A stretch of DNA of 64,000 bases, from NCBI RefSeq assembly GCF_040954645.1, contig NC_092804.1, positions 146,639,108 through 146,703,107 of the forward strand, given 5' to 3'. A program made the translations under genes and the position numbers. Below are positions 44,818-55,569 of this stretch, piece by piece. This stretch comes from Diabrotica undecimpunctata. Lineage: Eukaryota > Arthropoda > Insecta > Coleoptera > Chrysomelidae. Each line of letters begins with the position of its first letter. The first letter of the stretch is position 1. The notes beneath the pieces are model-generated. The model worked only from the letters and a program-made list of their open reading frames with translations. It searched no databases and was not told where the DNA came from.

Positions 44818-45119
44818 ATAACTATGGTGATCTAAAAACAGTATCATCGCTTAACCAAATTCAGCATTCTTCTAGCTACGGTTATGCCACTCAAACCCAC
44901 CAAAGATTGAGCCCTTCATACACCGCTCAGTCCTCTCCACAATTATCTTCACAATCACATTACTATGACACTATTCTTCAACAACCAAGCCCCAGTCCTC
45001 CATCGGATGAGTCAAATAGCTCTATTAACAACAATAATATAAGTAACAACAATAATACCAAAGTTATTATTAACGGAGACCACTGCGACAGACCCACGGT
45101 AGTGTCGCTCTCATCATAA
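44818..45119 (+). CDS. srp: GATA factor last coding exon
   Basis: The acceptor is CTTTTTCAG at 44809-44817. The first two bases complete the codon begun at 43715. The frame reads DNYGDLKTVSSLNQIQHSSS, then a Ser/Gln/Tyr-rich stretch (SSQSHYYDTILQQPSPSPPS), an Asn run (INNNNISNNNN), and ends PTVVSLSS with TAA at 45117-45119. Such low-complexity C-terminal tails often act in transcriptional activation or repression in GATA factors. From 6805 the two-finger form adds 341 residues and the one-finger form 322, besides what is encoded upstream. No break is present. Confidence 0.9.
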
Positions 45120-45839
45120 ACTTGTAAATACTTTTAGTTAGATAGAGATTGTATCTAGTATATTAAACATTTGACTGTTGTGATTCCTTAACTTCATTAT
45201 ATTTTAAAATATTCGGTTCGTGTACCTACAAGTCTTGTTTAGAAATATTGAACGATTAGAAAACGGGCGGGTGCCTAAGTTGATCTGTTGGCATCTGCTG
45301 TTTTTTGATCGTCATAATGTGCGAAGAATAACTTCAATTTTAGGCGAGCCGGATAGCTGAAACGGTAGAATGTCTAACTATTACGCAGAAGGCCTGGAGC
45401 GTCGGTCGCTGAAAACATCTCTAAACATTTTTAAAATATCGACTTGTCGACCCAAGTCGACATTGTCTGCATATAGAATAAGATTCTTGAATAAAACTAC
45501 GAATAATCAATCATTCTCTTTACTTTCAACCCCATTCTGGATCAAATTTTAGAAATACTTTTCTCCAAAGTGTTTAGTTTGGGCCATATCAATATTAGTA
45601 ATCTTCATAGACTTTTCTATTCTAAGTCATACATTTGTTCTTTCAAATTACTAATTTAGTAAATTCACTATAATATCTAGTATCTGTTTCTTTCATTGGC
45701 TGTTATTTTCTGTTTTTGTTCTTGTATATGATCTTGATATCCTTTTTAGACTTCGATCATTTTAAAAGAAGAAAGTGTGATGTTTCTATACTACCTCACT
45801 TAATAAATTAAAAGAACATCTCATATGTAAAACACGCTG
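45120..45839 (+). other. presumed 3' untranslated region of the GATA gene
   Basis: It follows the stop codon directly. At about 45353-45425 a stretch GAGCCGGATAGCTGAAACGG...AGAAGGCCTGGAGCG resembles a tRNA-derived SINE head, but no proper B-box follows. The polyadenylation site was not determined. Confidence 0.45.
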
Positions 45840-46870
45840 TGCGGTCCATTACAGCACTTTCCAATACTGCAGAGACATTAAGAGGTTCCTTTTGATGTTG
45901 TCAACCACTCTTTTTCACGGACGACCCGATGAGCGCTTTCCCACTGACGTCGATATGATACTCTCTTCACCAAACCTCCGGACATGACCCATCCATGCAA
46001 GTCTCGAAGACCTGACTATGCTTGTTATTAGGTGTAATATAGACAGATTTCAAATTTTTGAGGGCGACACTTCAAATTATCTTCAGGATCTTGCTTGGGC
46101 CCTAGGATCTTTCTTAATATTTTGTTTTCAAAGGTAAGGAGGCGTTGTTGTTACCATGCATCGCAACCGTATAATACTACTGGTATTATGATAGATTTTT
46201 TTTCTGAGATTCTTAATTTCTTTTTACAGTAATTTTGATTTCAACATTTTATTATTAAAATTTTTATTGCAGCCTTATTTTTCGCTGTTATTCTCACTGA
46301 TATTTCCTCTTTAACTTCATTGTTGCTATTCAGTATTGTGACCAAGTACTTGAGTTCATAACCCTCTCCAAATTGTCCCTTTCCATCAATATCGAATTAG
46401 TATCAGAGATTTATCCAGTTTTTGCGCAATACTGTCATAAATTTGTTTTTTTCTGTGTTAACAATTATCACCATTTCGACAGCCGCTGATTTTAATCGAT
46501 GATAATTTACTTGAATACGGTCTATTGTGCTGTCGATAGTGTTTATTTCGTTAACATAAGTCAATATTTTGTACTGGGTGCCACACAATGAAATTGCCCT
46601 TGTGTCTGTTGCAGCTTATTAACGACCCATTCTAGTACAATTTTAAATAAGTGGAGATATAGGGTCATTGGATTTAGAGTTCTCGACACATGCTATTGTC
46701 ATATTTATCAGTTTTCGAAGGAAACCATAATCTTTCATGCTCCTCCATAAACTTTTTCTTTCAATACTATCGTAGGCTTGTTGACAATCCACGAATAGGG
46801 TGAGGACATGAATGGTATTAGTCGGTAAAGTTTATTACGGCTTTGCAATCGAGAATATTGTTTCATTTGT
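45840..46870 (-). mobile_element. LINE remnant, 3' half
   Basis: The minus strand gives, in shifting frames, a palm-A-like piece VDCQQAYDSIERKSLWRSM near 46780 and an INTEKNKFMTVLRK piece near 46450. C-terminal pieces follow: RSSRLAWMGHVRRFGEES near 45970 and VGKRSSGRP near 45930. Stops are frequent. The order fits an RTE-like ORF2, heavily decayed. Confidence 0.65.
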
Positions 46871-46874
46871 TTTC

Positions 46875-46930
46875 TTCTTAGCCTTCTGTCGTCCATGTTT
46901 GGACACAGGCCTCTCCCAACTCCTTCATTT
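46875..46930 (-). mobile_element. LINE 3'-end stub
   Basis: In reverse complement the stretch encodes GRGLCPNMDDRRL or, in another frame, ELGEACVQTWTTEG, the usual last residues of RTE-type ORF2. Only about 55 bases remain. Confidence 0.45.
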
Positions 46931-49869
46931 GTTTAAAAACACTTAATCAAGTAGTCTATGTTCAAATTTACGTCGGGACTTGAAGATGTGAATATTGACA
47001 TTGAAAGATGTGAAACAAGACCTTTCGAATTTTTAATACTCTATATTTGATATATCTAATACTAATATTGTTAAGGAATCGACACAGTTTTTAACATCGA
47101 ATTTGAATGTTAAAATTTATTAAAGATCTCGAAAGGTAGGTCTGATTGGGAAACAATACTTAGATAAGCCGCTTTATTAGATCTGATTATTTTCTTTTTT
47201 AAAAGAGTTATTTGTTTCGAAATATTTATTTTCGACTAGTATGTAATGTTTCAGATGTAGAAATTGATTGTAATTTCTTGTAACACATTTTAGTTGGGAC
47301 TGGCATAATTTATCAAAAGCACAAAATGAGCACAATATCTCTAATCGTATCAGTTTATTATTTGCTTAAGAATATTTGTATTACCCATTAGAAAATATTA
47401 ACACGAGTTTAATAGTATAATTAGAAAGTGTTAATATTTTTGGGGAATCTGTTACCAGTTTGTTTGTCAAGTGCTTCTATTCGCTATTGGTGTGATCAAG
47501 AGGTTGTTTAGCCTAGTAGACCTTTCTATACTGCGGCCAACATCTAAATTGATGGTACTGCTTGTCGTAGTACCTTAATCTATAGGAATTGCTTAAACAT
47601 ACACTTTCATCATCAGGAAAACGTTTTTTCTCCGCCCTCTCTCACTTACTTGATTCTTTCGGTTCTTCCTGATCTTCATTGCAGTCTTGCGCAATTTTCG
47701 GTACTCCCTCTTCAACAGGAAGTATAGTTTGTCGTTGTAGATCGCTAATACCCGATGTTGCGTCGTCCTTAGCTTCTACTCAATCTGTACTATATACTGA
47801 TCAAAATTTCCACGTCCACATTATCCATCTCGTACCTACTACACTACGCCAGACTAATTAAAAAGGTAACTTGTTACAATGTACCTACGCTTTTTTGGTA
47901 TTCGAATCATATGAAGGAGCGATACAAGCGCCACTGACGTTTGATTAGACTTTTGTATCGCGTCGCGTCATACGGTTTGCAGTGACAAAATCGTATGTAA
48001 CTTTGGACATATCGAATCGAATAATTCGAATCCATACCGTCTTAACTCCCAGATCTCTTCCACCACCAGGGTGTGATAGTTCTCGAAGTTGCATATTAGC
48101 GTTGGTGCGTTTTACCCGGTGCTATTTTTATTTACACATTGATTAAGACCAAACATATACGAAGTTTTGTAAAATAATTCAACTTTCATGAATTTTGTAG
48201 GAATTTTCCAATTTTTGATATTTTAAAAATTTTCTGTTTTATTGAAAGTTGAACTTTCATTTGAGATTCTCTAGTTTTTCTGCATTTATACAGATACATA
48301 CAGATTAATTATTTTCTCTCCTTGCTCTCTTATTCTACGGCTTCGAGGATTCACATTAACGATTTGTTACGTCTATAATAAAGTTAGTACTGTTTAACCA
48401 TGACATTGTTTTACTTACGTACGAGTATGCCATGTGCAAATGCTCCATTTTTCTATAGTTCATATTTCTCCTATTTAGCATTTTAAAGCCCAAAAATTGT
48501 TAGGTATTTGACAAAAACACAATTCCAATGCAAAAAATTATCCTAATTGTATTTTTATTTATTTGTCATACGTGCTTCACTTGTTATAGGAACTATTTAC
48601 AATTTTCATCACTATTATAATCCTGACCAAGACTAGAGATATTGTGGCATTCAAAAGAAATTTTTAATTATGGTTTTGTTAATCAGTTACACATTTCAAT
48701 GCTATAATTGGCTGAAGACTAAACTTCACTGACTTATGAGTTAAAAAATTCGTTTCATATGCCAAAATTATGCTTAAGCTTTTGGATAATTTATTTTATC
48801 ACGCTTTTACTGAACCGACTTTTGTAAGTTAATTATCAAATAAGATTGTGTAAGAAAATTTGATGAATTTTTCATCAAGAAATTAAACAAAATGGCTGTG
48901 GTAGACCATTTGGGAAGAATAAAGTTTCTTATTTAAGAGACTGTTGTTATGCTCAGTTTTTTTATCGAAATTGTTAGATTATTTTATTAGAATTAGACAT
49001 TTGAGGTAAATGTATAAAGTATAATTCCAAAACATTTAAGTTGTTATTGACAGTGAACGTGTTGAATATATACCTACTTTATTTCAATGAGCGATGACGT
49101 TTGTAAATTATAGTTTTTTCGTATACAAGTTCTTAACGCCTACGATTATTCATGACTATGTTCATATCTGAATAGTTACTCTATTACCCATTATTTTAAT
49201 TTACCAAATACTATCTTTTATCAGGAATTATACATTTAACAGTTCTCTCGTCTTCAAGGTTATTTCGTCCTCTTTTTTTCAATTCTTTTCAAGAATCCAG
49301 TATTTTTTACTATTCTTTTGAGGTAAATATTCAAAAATTTAAATTAATTTTTCTATTCCAGCTTTTAATTCTATAGTATCGCCATTGTTTTTAGTGCTGC
49401 AATTTTGACAATTATTATGAAGTTAGTTTATCTGGAACTGGAATATTCATATCAGAAATTAATTACAATGGACAGATCCAAAATAATAGATGATGCGAAT
49501 GACTAAATTTAATGATAATTAAATATCTGTGTGAAAGAATATGCAAAAGTCGATGACACTGGTCATTTCCATCACGAAGATTCCATCACATGGTACCACA
49601 TGATATCTGTGGCATCCTCTTTAAAGCTTATTGGAGTAAAATATATTTTACCAATTTTCATTACAATATTTTTAGAAACATAATTTCTTCTGGGTTTCTA
49701 AAGAAATCTATTAAATTTTTTAGATCAATTAACATTTTTTCTTATCGAAATTTGTTTCCTACCTACCTCCAGTGTAATTATCCTATAGTAGTTCCCTCAT
49801 TCTGCAGTACTTTGTGTTTTTATCTATAAATTTTCTGCCATTTCCCAATTCATTTTTGGTTGTTGACCT
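46931..49869. other. AT-rich flank with one unresolved acidic coding-like stretch
   Basis: At about 47640-47840 the minus strand reads YEMDNVDVEILISIYSTD and, after a stop, VEEGVPKIAQDCNEDQEEPK, an acidic composition not explained by AT content. I do not recognise it. At 47893-48036, TTCGAATCATATG and TCGAATAATTCGAATCCATA give a weak inverted-repeat pattern. The rest is unassigned and may include untranslated GATA sequence. Confidence 0.35.
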
Positions 49870-52010
49870 GTCCCACTTGGGGGACACCTTCAGACGGGAA
49901 ATGGGGCAGCTTCAGACACAATTGGAAAAGTGACAACCTCGTATAAATGTTTTAGAAATTATTTATTACAATATTTAAAACTATATTATGATACTTAATA
50001 AAACCCCTAATGCACATTGAAGTTTTCCAATGAAACTGAAAAAGACAATAATGATTTCTGTCTCTTTGTACCCTGCTCAGAAGGAGTTGGCACAAGGGCT
50101 ATAATTTATGATAAAGAAGCATTAGAGATATCTGGTACGATGGGCTATGATTCTCCCAACATAGTACACATCTTGTTTTATAGTCCCAAATTTAACCAGC
50201 ACAAAATCTTCAATTTTCAATTCACTCCTGTCAAAATTTTGGTGTGGTTCTTCTAATACTTTATCATCAGAGTTTTTGCCATTTTCATCATCAGTTGTCT
50301 TCTCATTCTTCTCATTTTCAAAAAGTAGTTTTCTATTCGTAGATTTAGTACGTTCAGCATTAGAGTTGGTGGTTTTCTTTGTTTTTTTATTGATCTGTTT
50401 TTCTGCCAGAAGAAGCTTTTCTGGGGTGTCAGTTATTATTCTGCTTTTCCCCTTTTCTTAAATCACAGCCAGGCTGTTGATGGAGTGTCTATTGGTTGCT
50501 AAAAGTTTTCTTGCTTGAAATTTGGGTAGATGAGGGTGGTTTTTGAGATTCTAAAGTTGGTAGACTTGCAGCTAGTTGACATGTTAGAGGTTCATCAGGA
50601 AGAGTTTCGTCTGGAAGATTAGGTCTCTCACTGATCAAACTGGAAGCAAACATATCGTTGGTGAAAATGTGCCTGTCAACTGGAAATATTCCTGTTTTTT
50701 TTTAAAGAATTTATAATGCTCTTTGGTAACATGGCACGGCCATGTGCTATTCCAACACATGCGGCCACGTGATAGATTCCAAAACGTTGGCCTGGGTTAG
50801 ACTTCAACCATAAATCAATTGCAGCATTATAATATGTTTTAAAAGGTTTCATCAATCCCACGTCCAGTGGTTGCATCATGTGGGTACAATGCATCACAAG
50901 AACGAAATTGGAAGTGGTCATCCAACCTGACTGATGAGCCAAACCCAAGGTCCCGTTTGGTGCTCCATTTATCATGTGGCTCTTGAAGTGCATTTTCGGA
51001 AATACTAGAGCAGGAGGTATTGTATTTCCAGCTGCATTTATAAACAAAACTGTAGTAACCAGAGTTTCTCTCTCACCACTTACAGCAGCTGCTACTTGTT
51101 TTTGGCCTTCTTGTGAAATCACACGAAAAGGTTCTTGCTTAGTTTCAGTTTTTGTTTCATCCATATTGCAAATTCTGGATGAGTCATAGAGTTCTGGGTG
51201 TCTTTTGATTAATTTTCCATAATTTGAGTAAATTTATTTAACATAATTTTCATAGTTTGTTAAAGGAAATTGCACGTGCAATACTGCATCCTTCAGCAGC
51301 ACGGAGAGATAATCTTGGGTGGCGTTTCGTAAAACCGTATAGCCAGTCCTTTCCTGCCATTCTTGGAGCTTTACAGTTTTTAGGACAATCAATATTGTTT
51401 ATTTTGGCCATCTCATGTGCTAGTTTTCGAGTTTCTAGATTGTGAAGACCATAAAACATTTTTGAACACCTTATTAAATATGCCTCAAGGTCGTCTTCCT
51501 GTTTGTCAGTAAAAACCTTTCTAGTATAGTTTCTAAATTTCATATCATGTTCGCCATCTGGGTTATCCCTAAACTTCTTAACGTAGATACCAACAGTTTG
51601 ATATTTTAATCCAAATCTTTTACCAGCATTTCTTATCGATTCACCATCTAGGATGGCCGCTACACATTCTTTCATAGATTCGGCATCGAAATTTCCTTTT
51701 GTCTTTTCTTTCTTCATATTTCTTACCATCTTCAGACAATCTGCAACAAAGAGAAACCTTTTTTAATAACTAATAGTAAATACCTAAATAACTAACTACT
51801 AATAGACTAGTAAAATGACTTTCAAACACCAAAAACTAACTTTTCACTTTATGACACGAACCCTTTACTGCACTGTTCTACAGACTGAACTACAATAGTG
51901 TCAGTAGTAATGGAATGTTTTGATGTCAGTGTTGCCAACCCGAGTCCTTAAATTTACCCACAATATCAATGTCTGAAGCTGCCCTGTCTGATGGAACCCC
52001 CTTCTCCCCT
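49870..52010 (-). mobile_element. second pogo/Tigger-type DNA transposon, deleted transposase
   Basis: The ends share GGGCAGCTTCAGACA (49904-49918) and its complement at 51970-51984, inside longer imperfect inverted ends. The minus-strand frame 51250-51729 encodes a pogo-type helix-turn-helix (AAILDGESIRNAGKRFGLKY) and a CENP-B-like segment (KDWLYGFTKRHPRLSLRAAE). The frame at 50676-51164 encodes ISQEGQKQVAAAVSGERETL, LVFPKMHFKSHMINGAPNGT and GWMTTSNFV, then jumps to CTHMMQPLDVGLMKPFKTYY. The stretch with the second catalytic Asp is deleted. A slip in the T-run near 50695 breaks the frame before GIFPVDRHIFTND, and a C-terminal piece near 50190-50240 reads KIEDFVLVKFGTIKQ. The enzyme is inactive. 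Confidence 0.82.
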
Positions 52011-53125
52011 AAACGGTAAAATAGGAACTATCAGTACTATTTCATTACTTAAAATTGTAGAAAATGTTAAGATGCGAATAGAAGCAACTTTTTTAATTGA
52101 ACAAACTGATGTTTTTGACCTGTTTCTTATATTTGATTCCTACATTTACATAATTCTCTCTTTCCTGTTCAAACCACAATTTCTTGTTTTATATTTTTAT
52201 TATCTTGAGCTTTCTGAGAATGCTTTTATAATTAAACTCTCAGTGAATTATTAAAATATAACAATAAAAACAATCTAGGGGATCAATTAAAAATATCTTT
52301 GACGGTGTAAGAGAAAAGTGTTAAATTTTCTTTTGTAACGATTTTTGGAATTATATTTTGATATATTATTAGCAGGAAATTATAAAAGGATCATAAGCAT
52401 AAGCAGCAAGTTGTGTAAATAATAAAAAATGTATAAAAAATAGTTTACTTTTTGCTTATGCTTTTTGGATTGTAGAGTCGTAGGTACCAAAGATAATATT
52501 TTATCTTAAGACTTAATGTTAAGTTACCAATATATTCTTGTAAATAGATAAAAATTTTCAAATAATTTGACTGACACAAAATATAATTCACATGAAATCC
52601 TAGTTAACAATATTAGGTAGAGTGTTTTTATTCTAATCATTAATTCTTTGGTTAATTGCATTCTTTGTAGTGGCTAGTTAAATTCATTGAAATGTTTTTA
52701 TATGTTTTATTTATATTAAACGAAATCATTCGAGAATGCATTCCATATTTCTCAAATAGTTAATATGTAATATTATATTTTATAGATAATATTTTTAGAA
52801 TATTCATTTGTTACATTTATCTATTTGTATGTTTATATTTTAAATTTATTTCATAGTAAAAATGTGTTAAATATTGGGACTGTCTTTATTATTTATTTTT
52901 TCACCTTCCTAAACATGCAATCAAAACTTGCATTCAATAACAAGTTTTATTTTATTTATTCACATTAATTTGGCTTCCGAAGAACTTCTGACGGACCTCT
53001 GCAGCATAAACGAGATACGTTAATAACACATTTTTTCCTCACAAAGAACAATACAAATACACTTATGAAAACCGTAGTGGACAAAGATCTATGATAGATT
53101 ATATTCTGTCGAATAGAACCCTCTC
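52011..53125. other. AT-rich sequence, nothing recognised
   Basis: No coding pattern. It may hold distal untranslated or intergenic sequence. Confidence 0.4.
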
Positions 53126-53389
53126 CTGTGACGCACCCAGGGGGGGTTTGGGGGGTTAAACCCCCTCCCCAGGGCATATAAAGTAAAAAATATATAAAGT
53201 AGGAAAATGTTACTTGTCTTTCACAAAAAATACAAAAAATCCAAAACGGTAATTGAATAATTAAATTAACACTTTAAATATGTAGAGCACTATAATTATT
53301 GTATAAATACACAATAATTAATAATATTTTTCATTATATTTAGATATAGATACCTAATATTAGGCTTATGACAAAAGTAGAAAAAACGA

Positions 53390-53890
53390 GTCTGTTGCGA
53401 GTAGCATGCGCCTACAGGACTGTACCTGCGGCGTCCTTGTGCGACGGGTTGTGTTCCTCTGCCTATGTTAGTAGTAGAAAAGAGACATCTTTATGAGAGA
53501 AGACAGCATTTGACAACAGCAAAAAAAAAGAGAAGAAAGAGAAAGATTAACGGAAAGATGGCAAGAAGAGTAAAAACAACAAGGAAGTGGACCAAGATGC
53601 TGATCCCGAGCCTAAGGGCCTAGATAGATTGTCTGTTTTAGGGCGTATCTTCATAGGTTCAGAAAGACAGATACAGATAAATGCCTGCCTATACTGCGAA
53701 TATTCCGACATTGTTACACAATTCTGGAGTGTAATAGATGTATAGTGGAGAGAAACAGAATAGGTATGAACCCTTTGACTGTAAGAGAGATGACGGGAAG
53801 TATGGAGGGATGAAATAGTGTTGACAATTACATCCGAGCAGTCATTAAAAAGAAAGAAGAAGAAGAGAAACAACAACCGGGCCAACGACA
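53390..53890 (+). mobile_element. R1-clade-like LINE C-terminal fragment
   Basis: Plus-strand frames read LRVACAYRTVPAASLCDGL near 53397, RERLTERWQEE near 53540 and FRAYLHRFRKTDTDKCLP near 53640. Then come ILECNRCIVERNRIGMNPLT (53720) and NYIRAVIKKKEEEKQQ (53830). The AYRTVS...W...F..YL..FGK...C..C order is that of R1/LOA-type ORF2 tails with a Cys/His end. Stops and shifts are present. It lies inside the composite element. Confidence 0.7.
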
Positions 53891-53891
53891 G

Positions 53892-55263
53892 AGATAAGAT
53901 CTAGTTACTATTTTAATGGGACTAAGCCGCAATTGAAGGTTAAAATAAATTTATTGACGTTTGAATCTTTGATCTTTCACTAATAACTTGTTTATACTCC
54001 AACAATTAATAGAAAAAAGAATAGTGGTTGGTACCGAAGAACATCTAGCCTTCATCAACCTAGAAAAGGCGTATGATACAGTTCCAAAGCTTAAATTGTG
54101 GCAAGCTTTACAACAACTCGACATTAGTCCATACCTTTTAGGAATAATCACAGAAGTATACAGGGGTAACACTACTTACCTAAAAATCGGAAATAGACTA
54201 TCAGAGCCAATAAAAGTAACTAAAGGAATAAAACAAGGATGCAGTATGTCACCCTTACTGTTTTATTTATATATTGAGACTGCCCTCCAAAATTGGAAAA
54301 ACTACTGTCAGGGAATGGGAATCCCCATAGGAAATGACGTACTGTTCTCCCTGAACTTTGCGATGACCAAGTCGTCCTAGCTCAAGATTCTTATGATCTA
54401 AAATTTATAATAAAGAGTTTATACCGAAAATATGTAAAATGGGGGTTACAAGTCAGCATGAAGAAAACAGAATATTTAGTTATCAATTTAGATGCAAGGT
54501 TTGAAGTGTTGATAGACGAGGACGTGGAAATCAAACAAGTGGAAAAATTTAAATATTTAGGTGCACTCATTGCTAAGAACGGCTTGGAAGAAAGCGAAAT
54601 TAAACATTGAACTAATTAGGGACGTAAAATTGTAGGATGTCTGAACTCCTTATGGTGGGATCGCAACATTTCCAAAAGGAACAAAAAAAGAATATGACAA
54701 ACCATGGTTGAATCAGTTCTTTGTTATGGCTCTGAAGTATGGACAATTAATGCAGACCTGAAGAGAAGATTGTTGGCAGCTGAAATGGATTATTTGAGAA
54801 GAAGTGCTAGAACATCAAGGCAGGAAAGGAAGACCAACGAATCTATAAGAAATAACATGAATGCTACAGAAACGGTCATTGACAGAATAGAAAGAAGAGG
54901 TTCAAAATGGTTTGGACACCTATTGAGAATGCCTGACGAACGTTGGCCCCAAAAACTTCACAAATGGAAGCCCCCTGGAAGAAGAAAAAGAGGTATACCT
55001 CAACGCTCATGGAATGAAGGAATTAGAAGAGCGATGGAATCGAGAAGTTTGGAGGAGGAGCATGCCTTGGACCGGGAGGATTGGCGGAGGAGAACGGGAA
55101 TACGGCGATAGCCGTCTCCAAAATGTATTGTATTTACAAGTTGGATTAATTTCAAATGTCAAGAAACTTATTTTAATCTTCAATTGTGGCTTATTCCCAT
55201 TAACATAGTAAAAACTTTGAAGTGCCACAAGAAAATAGCTTCAGAACAATAGATAAGATCTAG
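53892..55263 (+). mobile_element. LINE insertion with inverted 3'-end copy at its 5' junction
   Basis: The 13-bp direct repeat AGATAAGATCTAG (53892-53904 and 55251-55263) brackets the insertion. It starts with a segment of about 61 bases at 53905-53965 that is the inverse complement of the element's own 3' region at 55151-55211. The LINE follows at about 53985-55111: HLAFINLEKAYDTVPK (palm A), KGIKQGCSMSPLLFYLY, and a catalytic box FADD damaged by a one-base change of frame near 54358. Then come KFKYLGALIAKNG, VESVLCYGSEVWTINADLK, RGSKWFGHLLRMPDERWPQK and RGIPQRSWNEGIRRAMESR. It ends with the 3' block CCACAAGAAAATAGCTTCAG near 55223. It is related to the LINEs at 17285 and 19955. Confidence 0.85.
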
Positions 55264-55569
55264 ATACGAGAGGGGAGTGTTCCAAAAATGTCGTCAGCCT
55301 TACAGTGGCCACCCCACTTTCGGAGTACGGTACGTGCGACAGTAAACTGAGCACAAGTAAGAGAGGGTGGTTTTAGTTCGTAGTCAGGATAATAGATACC
55401 TGAACCTTTGGCACTGCTATCTTTAGTACTTTAAATTAAACTAAAACCCAAATTTTAGGGACTCAAAATGGAGATAGCACAAAAAAATTTCAAAATCCCC
55501 CCCTCAAACAAATTCTGGGTGCGCCACTGGCCCTCTCAATTATTGGATGTAATTGCGTAAAAAGCGATC

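Larger units (their letters stand above)
53126..55529. mobile_element. composite element with 15-bp inverted ends and 7/8 target duplication
   Basis: The left end CTGTGACGCACCCAG (53126-53140) and the right end, read inward, CAGTGGCGCACCCAG (55529-55515) differ at two positions. Outside them lie ACCCTCTC (53118-53125) and GCCCTCTC (55530-55537), an 8-bp duplication with one change. G-rich then T-rich sequence follows both ends. This is a cut-and-paste DNA element, hAT- or P-like by duplication length. Its inside is now filled by LINE fragments and no transposase of its own is visible. Confidence 0.72.

Noticed and set aside
6805..45119. Assignment of the GATA gene to pannier (GATA4/5/6-like pnr)
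   Set aside because: The C-finger has [14 protein letters not shown] and MKKDSIQ where pannier-type proteins are expected to have TTLWRRN, HGVNRP and MRKDGIQ. The alternative fingerless exon is a serpent trait. The call is favoured, not proven.
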